Source of the DNA: Bradysia coprophila
Taxonomy: Eukaryota > Arthropoda > Insecta > Diptera > Sciaridae
NCBI RefSeq assembly: GCF_014529535.1
Contig: NC_050738.1
Location: 3,728,588-3,792,587 of the forward strand
Reading direction: 5' to 3'
Length of the DNA stretch: 64,000 bases
The notes beneath the pieces were generated by a model that searched no databases, was not told where the DNA came from, and worked only from the letters and a program-made list of their open reading frames with translations. Position numbers and translations under genes: made by a program. Every line of letters starts with the position of its first letter. Within the stretch, counting starts at the first letter, position 1. Shown in pieces: positions 55,337-64,000 of this stretch.

Positions 55337-56950
55337 TCAAGACAGCACAAATCCTTCGTAGTTATTAGCAGCACATTCGTTCAAAATAGAAAGGTAAGCT
55401 GGAATTCCTCCTGCAAAGCTGAGAGCTTCTCGCGGCTTACCAGGTATATTGGCACCTTGATACCACGAATCAGCCAGTGGAAATAGAGTTTGATTCCAAG
55501 CACCGTTCACGATTTCCTTCCATTTGAGTTCTGCTTCGATTGTTGCCACGATGTTCGTTTTGCTGTCTGCTCTCATCCTAGACAACAGTTCAACAATCCA
55601 ATCACCCTGAATTTCGATACATGTTGGCCCATTAGAAAGAGCAGTTGATGCTTGAGGACCGTAGGTGAAAAACATGTTGGGAAAGCCGGCCGTCGACAGA
55701 CCAAAGTTTGTCAGCACACGATTTTTCCATTTCTCTTGAATGGTTTCGTTGCGGTCATTTGTCATAACAATATCGAGAATCCCTCCGGTTTGAGCGTCGA
55801 AACCAGTGGCGAAGACAATGATATCCACCTCAACAACACCTTCTTTCTCGGTTTCAATTCCCCTTTCAGTAATCTCGACAATTGGAGATTGACGAACGTC
55901 GATTATGTCAACGTTATCTTGGTTGTAGACCTCGAAGTAGCGCTGCTCCAATGATGGGCGTTTCGTTCCGAATGGATGTGGTGCAACAGTCGGAGCCAAT
56001 ATTTCTTGTTTGAGTGGATCATTAATGCGGGATCGGGTTTTCTTGCACCAAAATTGATAGGCTTCATCGTTTGCCTCTTGATTCACTAGAACATCCTTGT
56101 ACCCACTCAACCAAAAGTGAAATCCCCCACGTTTGTATAAATCTTCATAAAGAGATTCCCTTTCCTCTGGTGAAGCATCTGCGAATTTCGATGGAAGAAA
56201 ATCGAAATCAAAACCTGCAAACGAGGTACGCGTTTTTTCGAAAACTCTCTGTAATTTGTCTGCAGAAAGGAATTTTGTTTCATCTACAAGCTGAGACTGC
56301 TGCATCGGCAAAGCAATATTGGGAGTGCGTTGATAAACAGTAAGATGATCGACTTGTGGTGCAATTTCTTGAATGGTTTGAACACCACTCGCTCCTGTGC
56401 CTATAACTGCTACACGTTTGCCAGTAATGTCTATGCCTGATTTCGGCCACAGACTCGTGTGAATCGTGATTCCCCCGAATTTGTCTATCCCTCTAAATGG
56501 TGGCGTGTATCGACGTTCAGCGATTCCAGTGCAAAGCATCAAGAATGCCGTTTTAATCGTTATTTCGTTGCTGTCGTTGATTCTTATGTGCCACTGGTTG
56601 GTTGGACCGTTAAATTCTGCAGAAGTTACTCTACTCTCGAATTTTATGTCTTTGCTTAAATCGAGCTTGTCATCGACATGCTTAAAATATCTTTCAATTT
56701 CCGCTTGACCCGGAAAACGTTCCGTCCATGCAAAGCCTTTGTAAATGTTATCCTGAGTGAACTGATAATTTGAAAATTCGCTGTCCACCCTTGCTCCGGG
56801 ATAGAGATTCCAGTACCATGTACCACCAATATCTGTACCAGCTTCACATACTTTCACAGTGAAATTTAATTTGCGTAATTTTTGCAGCAGATGCAGCCCA
56901 GAAAAACCGGCACCAACGATAAGGACGTCAATAGTTTCTACTCGATCCAT
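55337..56950 (-). CDS. Baeyer-Villiger (cyclohexanone-type) flavin monooxygenase, probable horizontal transfer
   Basis: One uninterrupted 537-residue frame, ATG at 56950. FAD-binding Rossmann motif GAGFSG at 13-18, then GGTWYWNLYPGARVD (42-56), typical of type I Baeyer-Villiger monooxygenases. The family fingerprint FxGxxxHTxxWP is complete (FGGITIHTSLWP, 158-169). The NADPH Rossmann motif GTGASG is at 184-189. The KRP arginine (331) and ATGFDAQTGG (381-390) are in place. Such enzymes insert oxygen next to ketones using NADPH, FAD and O2; the full set of motifs and normal length point to an active enzyme, probably cytosolic. The family is common in fungi and bacteria and not a normal animal gene set, unlike animal FMOs. 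Upstream, a TTTTTTTTCCACTCTCAG acceptor ends 33 bp before the ATG, implying an untranslated insect exon; a donor candidate is near 57718. Base composition looks richer in GC than the flanks. Confidence 0.93.
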   Translation of the reverse strand: MDRVETIDVLIVGAGFSGLHLLQKLRKLNFTVKVCEAGTDIGGTWYWNLYPGARVDSEFSNYQFTQDNIYKGFAWTERFPGQAEIERYFKHVDDKLDLSKDIKFESRVTSAEFNGPTNQWHIRINDSNEITIKTAFLMLCTGIAERRYTPPFRGIDKFGGITIHTSLWPKSGIDITGKRVAVIGTGASGVQTIQEIAPQVDHLTVYQRTPNIALPMQQSQLVDETKFLSADKLQRVFEKTRTSFAGFDFDFLPSKFADASPEERESLYEDLYKRGGFHFWLSGYKDVLVNQEANDEAYQFWCKKTRSRINDPLKQEILAPTVAPHPFGTKRPSLEQRYFEVYNQDNVDIIDVRQSPIVEITERGIETEKEGVVEVDIIVFATGFDAQTGGILDIVMTNDRNETIQEKWKNRVLTNFGLSTAGFPNMFFTYGPQASTALSNGPTCIEIQGDWIVELLSRMRADSKTNIVATIEAELKWKEIVNGAWNQTLFPLADSWYQGANIPGKPREALSFAGGIPAYLSILNECAANNYEGFVLS

Positions 56951-58204
56951 CTCTAACGATGATTTATTCGCTTCAGCTCCTGAGAGTGGAAAAAAAATGT
57001 TTTCGTGAATCTTTTCGTTTACATACGATCTTGATGTTACAAAGATGAGTATCTTTTTTAAAAATGTTTCCTCTAATCGTACAAAGTGTCTGATAGTTAT
57101 TTCGATTACTAAGGTATAGCCAGACTCTCAAAGAGTTGAAGACTTAAACTCTAAGTACGGCAACATTCTGCTTATTTGTCTGCGGAAGCAAGTTTATACA
57201 AATATGAGTCTTTCAATTCGAAGTAATATAAGCCTTAAACTGATTTTCAAAACAATCTCAATACAACTGTTATCGAAAAGATTTACGGCCCACATTGTCA
57301 GTTTTCAAATACTCAAATTTATCGACGCAGTAACGAAATTGTCTAAGGTTTTTCTCAAATATCTACGCATAAATGGAGGCCATTCAGGTCGTCTTGAATA
57401 CAATTTATTTGTGTTAGTGCACTGATGTGTAGTCTTTTGACTATAGTAGATACATGATACAAATCGAACGATTTTTTTTGGTAGAACTGTTAGCGTCTAC
57501 AGCATCTAATACTACATCAGTTTAGAGGTGATGTAATATTTACTTCTTAACATTCTTAGAAACCTGAATCCACTATACTCATTATATTCGTTGTAGTTTT
57601 CGCAAAGTGTTTCTGGTAATTCTGCGAGTGTGTATAACCCAACAACGAAATTCAAAGTTAAAGCTCTTTACCCCAAGTAAAACGGATCAAATTCTACCTA
57701 CTAAATTTTCACTTACTTTTTCTAATTAAGATGGTGGTGCAATTGCTGTACCTTGTGATGTGGATGTGTAAACGATATTGTTAATGTGAACGATTTGTAG
57801 CACTCTTCGAACTCTTTCAATTTAGTTAGTCTCCATTTCAGCCCGAAACACAACTGATGACAATAATAACACACCTGTTCGGCAAGTTTAGTTCGACTCA
57901 TCGCGTCGTTGATGAAAATTGTGACCTTCACATTATGCAACCAGTTAGCCGATTAGAAACGAAAATCATCTGAGCTTAGAAATTTCACTTTTCATCGTGT
58001 AAAAAATGACTTTTCGCCCGCCGGTGCGTATAGTGACTTGTAGGCTATTTGCCCGCCAATTATTTTTTGGACTTTGAAAACTTAAAGTTTATTTAATATG
58101 AGATACATTGTCACTCTCTAATACTTTTGCTAGTTAAGTTGCACAATGATGAAAAGAGACTATTGGCAGAATGTCCGAATAGCTGATTCATTAGTTCTTT
58201 AAAT
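56951..58204. other. upstream region of the monooxygenase gene
   Basis: The minus strand has a pyrimidine-rich acceptor ending at about 56984 and an AGAAAAAGTAAGTG donor at about 57718, which would define a 5' UTR intron of about 735 bp. A short frame just upstream of that donor ends in a stop before it. No other gene is seen. Confidence 0.4.
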
Positions 58205-58206
58205 TT

Positions 58207-58415
58207 GGTTCGATCCTACTGGATCCTTATAAAAATGGTTTGAGGACGGTGTCTGGTTCAACTCTACTACACTCAATATTATACAAATCGTATAAGGAAT
58301 GTGTTTGATTCGATCCTTCTAAATTCATTTCTATACAAAAGGTTTTAGGACGGTGTTTTTGGTTCGATCCTATTGAATTCATCCTGACACAAATTGTGTA
58401 GGGAAGCGTTTGCTT
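58207..58415. repeat. tandem repeat, four units of about 48-54 bp
   Basis: Units start at 58207, 58255, 58307 and 58361, each with GGTTCGATCC(T/A)xxT, a CATxxxxATACAAAT/GGT middle and a xGGACGGTGT end. Copies are diverged. Confidence 0.65.
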
Positions 58416-58859
58416 CATTATGTGACCTGAACAGACAAAGAATTGTAGAGACTTACAGTATATGTTCTTTGCGTGCAAATATAAGAAGCTGTTAGCACGC
58501 GCGGATGAATAGTCTATAATTTAACAGACATGTATATAATAATATGGATTTGTCTCTTTAAAAACGAAAATTAATTTGGCTACACTATATATACTGATAA
58601 AAGAGATAATGTTTCTTTGAGCGGGTATTTATCTTACATATTTACATTTATAATACATAAAACGAAGCTACGCGAGAGTAGGTATATGCTTTCATCGTTG
58701 CTTGGATAGATTGCAATATCTTTTATAATTTTTGACTAAAAATTCAAATTTTTGTTGGACTCTCGAAACACATTGTCTCAAATTTGATATTTTTGGATAT
58801 TCTTAGTATGCTTGTATGCCCTGAACCACATACCACATTTTTTTTTCAACCGTGCAGTC

Positions 58860-59065
58860 CGGAGCGCCCAGACTAAGGCTCCCCTAGAGTGCTCTGTGGG
58901 TGCGATAGAACTGATTGGGGTTGCAATCGATAGGGTATGGAATTCTAATAGTCATAGTACAAAAAATTTGTCCCATGGATGCAAGGTGGACAGGTTGAAC
59001 TCGTTGAAGTTGAAAAATGACGACTTTTGGAAGGTTCTACAGGCGGTGAAACTTGAGTCACAGAC
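58860..59065 (-). repeat. dispersed repeat R1, copy 3
   Basis: On the minus strand it reads CTTGCATCCATGGGACAAAT, TAGAATTCCATACCC, GATTGCAACCCCAATCAGTT and CTATCGCACCCACAGAGCAC, and its translation QIFCTMTIRIPYPIDCNPNQ is similar to QLFCTVAPRIPSSNDYNPYQ of copy 1. Confidence 0.5.
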
Positions 59066-62000
59066 ATGGTAATTAATTATACTAGTAGAGGGACATCTAC
59101 TCTACCAATATCCAAAAAATTCCTTTTTGAAAATTGTTTACATATCAACTTTACAGTGGTTCAAAATTTTTCTCTCCTTTTTGGCCATAGTTGTGAAACT
59201 CAGCAACACCTAAGTCTTACTCATGATAAATTTTGGCAGCCAAACTGCTTAATTGTGTGTTGCTGCTACTCTCAGCTTTCCAACAACACTCCACTTGCTA
59301 TATCTCTGGTCAACAGTGCCGTTCTATTGAGTGCCTAAGTGAGGTAAGTCCATCTAAAAAATTCGCTATCGTTGCATGTAAACAAACATTGTAGCCGCAT
59401 CTGATGTGAAGATTGTCATAAGATGTACTCAAATGTCTAAAATTATTTTCGCGGTCAAATTCAAAACTACTTTCGGCGGAAGTACTTTGTTGCGTGTTTC
59501 CGGTGAAATGAAACAGTTTTCCAGCAATGGTCTTCGGTCACCTTTCAAACGCCATCATTAGTTAAAATGGTTCGACATTGTCTATTATTATTTTGCCGAG
59601 TGGTGACGTTATAACCCGACCCGAAGATAAAGGCGGTATTCCTACTAGTCAATTGGAACCTCGTACGTACTGTGCTTTATGTGATTAGGCAATTTAAATG
59701 CATATTTCATATGAGCTATCATATTGCCGTAACACGTAAAGAATGTTTATTTTAATGGGAAAATGTTTTCATTCTTAAGAAATCATGTAAATTTATTGTT
59801 CAATTAAAAAATATTGTAGAAATCACTGATGCTGGTAAAATGTACTTTCTATCATATTTTGTTGAAAGACTGACTGGACATAAATTCACGACGCAAACTT
59901 GTGAAGAATACCAAATTTTTGAATTTCATACTTTTTCGAATAATTTTTTTCCATTTTGTGTTGAAAGTTAGGACAAGTAGGGCAAGTTGGACAAATTAGG
60001 ACAAATTTTCAAAAGTAAGGACAAGTTGGACTGGACATTCCGGACAAATGGGAGGTCTGGACATAGGTCGTTAACAGTTCCATTTTTCAGTAGGAAAATA
60101 TTGAAAAATATTTTTTTTTCAACTTCTTCCTAATATATCTGTGAGTATCTTTAACTTTACAGATTTTTTTTTTATACGCATCGCATAGCTTGGGGTTGCA
60201 AAGGGTACGGGTTGCAAAGCCTTCACTAGCTTCGTGGGTAATGTAGGTCTTCTCAAAAATTCCATTCAAAAATTGGTTTTAAGTGAATTGCCGCCCGGGA
60301 CATGCCTACTGTACTGGTAGTGCTCTACCTCATACCACAAGCTAAACATAATCATTTGTCTCTCGGGAAATATAAATCAAAAACCAAAAGGTCAGATTTT
60401 CGATGTTAGGAAATCTTGGTAGTGGCACCTTTTGGACCATCGGTCTCTTCGGTATTTTTGTAGAGTTTTCAACGCTCTCCATTCCGCTACAACATTGTTT
60501 TCAAAAATACTCTCAACTTTCCGAGTTATGACAATTGGAAAGTGCATGACTTCAGAAAACAGTGGGGATGATTTGTTTGATTACGATTTTTATAAACAGA
60601 GTTATAAAAATGATTTAAAAAAGCAAAATAATAATGATATTTGGGCTTTATTACCGTTTTCTAGATTGTATTGGCAAAGGTTGTTCCATGATTTTTTTTA
60701 AAGAATAGTCCCAGCCATCGAATGGTACATAATATGCAATCAGTACAAAGAAATTTCTGAGGCCGAAACAGCTCTCTCTTTGCTCGATAGTTTAACTATC
60801 AAAATGATCTCTACAATAAGAAAGGTGGGAAAGGGAAGACCAACAGCTCTGTTAAGGATTGCTGAAGAATTTCCGTAAGCCTATGTTACCTATGAGTACA
60901 CCATCCCTGGATTGATCAATATATCCAGGCTAAAGAACAATTTTGTAATTTTGGATAATTATGTTATATTATAAGACATTTGAATATCCGAGAACCGTTG
61001 TATTTCACCTCCATAAATGTTGGCCGGAAATTAAACCTTTAACATATTGATGTCATACTCTAAGAATACTCCAAGCAAATTCGCGTGTACTTCTTATAAG
61101 TGAGAATACAAGCTGTTCTGTCGTGTTCGTTCATCCATAGTATGTATTATATGAATACGAATTTTGCGCTTTTAAGTGCATGCATATAATAATCGTCAAT
61201 TCAACATACAAAATTCTACATGAACTCATCTACTATTATGAACTCCTGATCAAATTTTTGTTTGCACGAGAGAAATCGTCCAAATGGTTGTTTTGACGAC
61301 GCACATAATGTATACCAAATGGTTGATTTAAGTGTATTAAATATCTGAGTGTTCAAAACTAACAATAAATATTAAATACTGTGATTCACACTGAAATGAG
61401 AAATTTTGATGACAATATCAAGTAAGTAAAAAGATCCAGCAATGAAGCTTGCCATTCACTTTTATGTACTCCTGTTCACAGTTTTGTATATGTACGAAAA
61501 ACCGGCTTAGAAATGGTATTTTTGAGGACCATTTTTATTGTTGCATGAAACCATCGTTTTGAGGACCTGATGGTGTTGGCCGAATGTAAAAAATTTATTT
61601 GCTCATTTTTATAGAAAATGTAAATCGTCGCTGATGAGTGCAGTACTGTGACAATTATTTATGGAGCTTTTCGATGATCGATCTATACAAGCTTTGTTTT
61701 TAAGTAAGACAACATAATCATGTTGAAAGCTGTTACCACTCGATTTTTGATTATTAATTCTCCATAATTTTGATAAGGTATAATCAAGGCTGTGTATTTC
61801 GAGATCTTCATTTGCGTGACCTCTCCAAGTAATCAATTTCTAGTACTAGTATTAGTTCTAGTTCTTCATTCGATCTAAATATTTTCCGAGTGGAAAACTG
61901 ATCCGGAAAGTCATGGTACAGGACCCAGAAAAGTCACTGAGAATACATGTAAAGTCAAAGTCATCGGCGATAACAAATGACACAAAAGGGTCAGCAGAAA

Positions 62001-63389
62001 TAGTTTCTTTATCCCGGTCATAGCTCAAGCGAACATTGAGGACGTCCACACGAAGACATGTTGATGTTATAGAAAAAGGGGGGACAGTGGGAAAAGGAAG
62101 AAAAATGACTGTTCAACGTTTAACAAGATTTCAAACCGTCTTACCGAAAAGTTAATTCTTTGTTCAGAGAGATTACTTCTCAATGTTAACATAGCTACGT
62201 GCGGACAAAATATTGCCACCGATAGTTATGATGACCAACGCACTACAAGAACAGGCAAAGGAACTTCTTATTTTGCATGGAACGTCCGTTACGCAGCGTT
62301 AGTATAAAAAAAAAACTGAAGTTATTTGAGACTCTTGGACTACTGCGTCGTAGAGGCCCCTTTTTCAATTCTGTTCTTTTTGTTGTTCTTGGGAGTGCGT
62401 TGTTATGACCGAGTAGAAAAAACTCAAGAATATGCGAAGCAGTTCCAGGGCCATGCAGGCTAGCAAAGTTCGTCTGGCGTTATGTGGGGAAAATTTGTAA
62501 AAAGCTCTTCATTGCCCACACTCAAAGCAAAGTTGACGTTTTCGTGTTAGTGGTGTGTGTGATATAATTTTTCAATGAATTTCGGTAGTCTACCTCGCCT
62601 CGAGTGACCTTGGGGTCAGTTCGGGCCTGAATAGTTCTAACGTCTTCAGTCTAAGCTATTGATCTAATAATCCAAGATTATTGATTTTTTTGATAGGGAC
62701 GACATAGTGCATTGTGAATGGAACATTTCGTCGAGAGACTGAGCAATGTAGAAAATACTTTTAAAGCATCCATCAGAGCGGCATGTGATTTTTCTTGCGA
62801 AAAGAGTGAATAAATGAGCGATTTTTCCGAAAATAGTTGGTAAATTCACTATTATTTTGAATTAAAAAGTAACTGAAAAGTGACTAAAAACGAGTGACTG
62901 TAGTATAAAAACAGTAATATCACTCACACCTATCAGTCACCCTACGGTCTCGAGTCAAAATCTACACATTTAGTGCATAAAAACCCGTTTACCACTCGGT
63001 TTCATTTATTATTGGTCACTGGCTTCAAACCTCTAAAGAAAGTGTCTGATTTCAATCTTTTTCATTTTTATATCATACTATGAACTAGGTCCCACCTTTT
63101 TGGGCGGGTCGGGTCCCTTGACTGATAATTTTCCCAAAATAATGTTGTCTTTTGCTGGTTGGTAATGTTGGTAAACTTCATAGTCAATCAGATTAGACTT
63201 TTATAGATATCTTAATTTATTTTCATTGATTTTTTCATCTGGTTAAGAATGGACAATTTCTGTAGTCCAAGCAAATGACAATATTTTGACCTTAAACAAT
63301 TTGTTTGAACCATCACATCATACTTAGGATCTAAAAAATCTCAAATTACTCATAAATTTATTTCTTTTGTAATAAGCAAAATATCACGA
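59066..63389. other. intergenic, about 4.3 kb, no supported gene
   Basis: No domain, promoter or coherent exon set seen on either strand. A GGACAA-rich simple stretch lies at 59970-60065 (AGGACAAGTAGGGCAAGTTG). The frame at 61858-62049 (minus, ATG, 63 codons) has fairly even codon use but no recognisable motif and is left uncalled. Confidence 0.35.
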
Positions 63390-63895
63390 CTCGCTGTCTA
63401 ATTTTGCAATAAATAACCGCAACTCGTGTGAATTACAACCCTCGCTTCGCTCGGGCTGCAAACTTCACACTCGTCTGAGTTGTCTAATGTTCGATTTGCT
63501 TTGGCCGCAAACTTCTCGCTCGTCCGAGCTGTCTAACAATACGATACCACAACTAGTGTGAATTACGACCCTCTCTTCGCTCGGGCCGCTAACATCACAC
63601 TCGTCAGAGTTGTCTAATATTACATTTGCTCTGATCGCAAACTTGCTCGTCCGAGCTGTCTAATGTGACAATCAGATACCGCGACTCGTGTGAATTACGA
63701 CCCTCGCTTCGCTCGGGCTGCAAACATCACACTCGTCAGAGTTGTTTAATATTAGGTTTGTTCTGATCCCAAACTTGCTCGTCCGAGTTGTCTAATGTGA
63801 CAATAAGATACCGCGACTCGTGTGAATTACGACCCTCGCTTCGATCGGGCCGCAAACATCACACTCGTCGGAGTTGTCTAATGTTAGATTTGCTT
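63390..63895. repeat. dimeric satellite, about 132-bp period, four units
   Basis: CGCGACTCGTGTGAATTACG-type unit starts occur at 63418, 63548, 63680 and 63812 (spacings 130, 132, 132). Each unit contains ACCCTCGCTTCGCTCGGGC and two related half-sites, CACACTCGTCAGAGTTGTCT and TTGCTCGTCCGAGCTGTCTA, so the unit is itself a dimer. Units 3 and 4 are the most alike. The array is the most GC-rich patch in the right part of the window. Confidence 0.85.
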
Positions 63896-64000
63896 GACTT
63901 TTTTCATTTTTCATTTTGGGTGCCGCTTGTTAATTATCAAATATAAAATTTCAATTGTCAATTATCAAATACCAATTATCGAATATCATTTATAATGTTC
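63896..64000. repeat. AATTATCAAAT simple-repeat tail
   Basis: After the satellite, degenerate copies of AATTATCAAAT and CAATTGTCAATTATCAAAT run to the window edge. Confidence 0.5.

Noticed and set aside
57722..57940. 72-codon minus-strand coding exon upstream of the monooxygenase
   Set aside because: It ends in a stop a few bases before the candidate donor and has no domain; more likely 5' UTR.
60432..60701. 89-codon frame with a possible transposase-like look
   Set aside because: No motif recognised and no continuity on either side.
61609..62049. Two minus-strand frames that might be exons of one gene
   Set aside because: No splice sites link them convincingly and neither has a recognisable motif; evidence too thin to call.
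58207..63895. CRISPR array
   Set aside because: The repeats are contiguous tandem units or satellites without unique spacers, and the genome is eukaryotic.

Overview
This is a eukaryotic, AT-rich window with the architecture of an insect genome, most likely a lower (nematoceran) dipteran such as a fungus gnat. That placement is inference. It rests on short GT-AG introns (about 45-90 bp) mixed with longer ones, TATA-type promoters, a gustatory-receptor gene of the insect 7tm_7 type, a Dorsal/Dif-like Rel protein, a Yps-like Y-box protein, and a dense load of short inverted-repeat transposons. Gene models below were built by hand from splice signals and phase agreement.

Layout. 1-6030: the start of a leftward gene cut by the window edge, a 12-exon Tudor/CCCH zinc-finger protein, and an Mpv17/PMP22-family membrane protein. 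6897-7145: an orphan 82-residue protein. 9635-13109: a secreted protein built from five in-phase duplicated exons, each coding a two-cysteine module. 18537-20710: an ankyrin-repeat/SOCS-box protein. 23608-27006 (minus): sorting nexin 1 (PX-BAR), with a tentative divergent small gene starting at 27269. 29850-31190 (minus): a single-coding-exon BTB-BACK-PHR protein. 33217-36052: a Y-box cold-shock protein with an RG-rich tail and a long AT-rich 3' region. 36053-47481: about 11 kb without a convincing host gene, filled by nested inverted-repeat elements, a SINE-like inverted pair and a decayed LINE fragment. 47482-50474: a divergent Rel/NF-kB protein. 51190-53058: a complete gustatory receptor. 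55337-56950 (minus): an uninterrupted Baeyer-Villiger monooxygenase-like gene. 56951-64000: gene-poor, ending in a dimeric satellite.

The most striking gene is the Baeyer-Villiger-type flavin monooxygenase. The family is typical of fungi and bacteria, the reading frame has no intron, and yet it has an insect-style splice acceptor just upstream of its ATG and clear insect genes beside it. Horizontal transfer followed by domestication is the simplest reading. The second theme is the repeat landscape. Many elements are near-perfect foldbacks, and three carry short iterated motifs between short terminal inverted repeats. One of these is a hAT-like element with an intact 8-bp target duplication whose interior is almost entirely a 10-11-bp tandem repeat.

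There is no operon-like logic here. The genes look like independent insect loci. Two may belong to immunity or secretion (the Rel protein and the modular secreted protein), one to chemosensation (gustatory receptor), two to RNA/germline biology (Tudor/CCCH and Y-box) and one to endosome sorting (Snx1).
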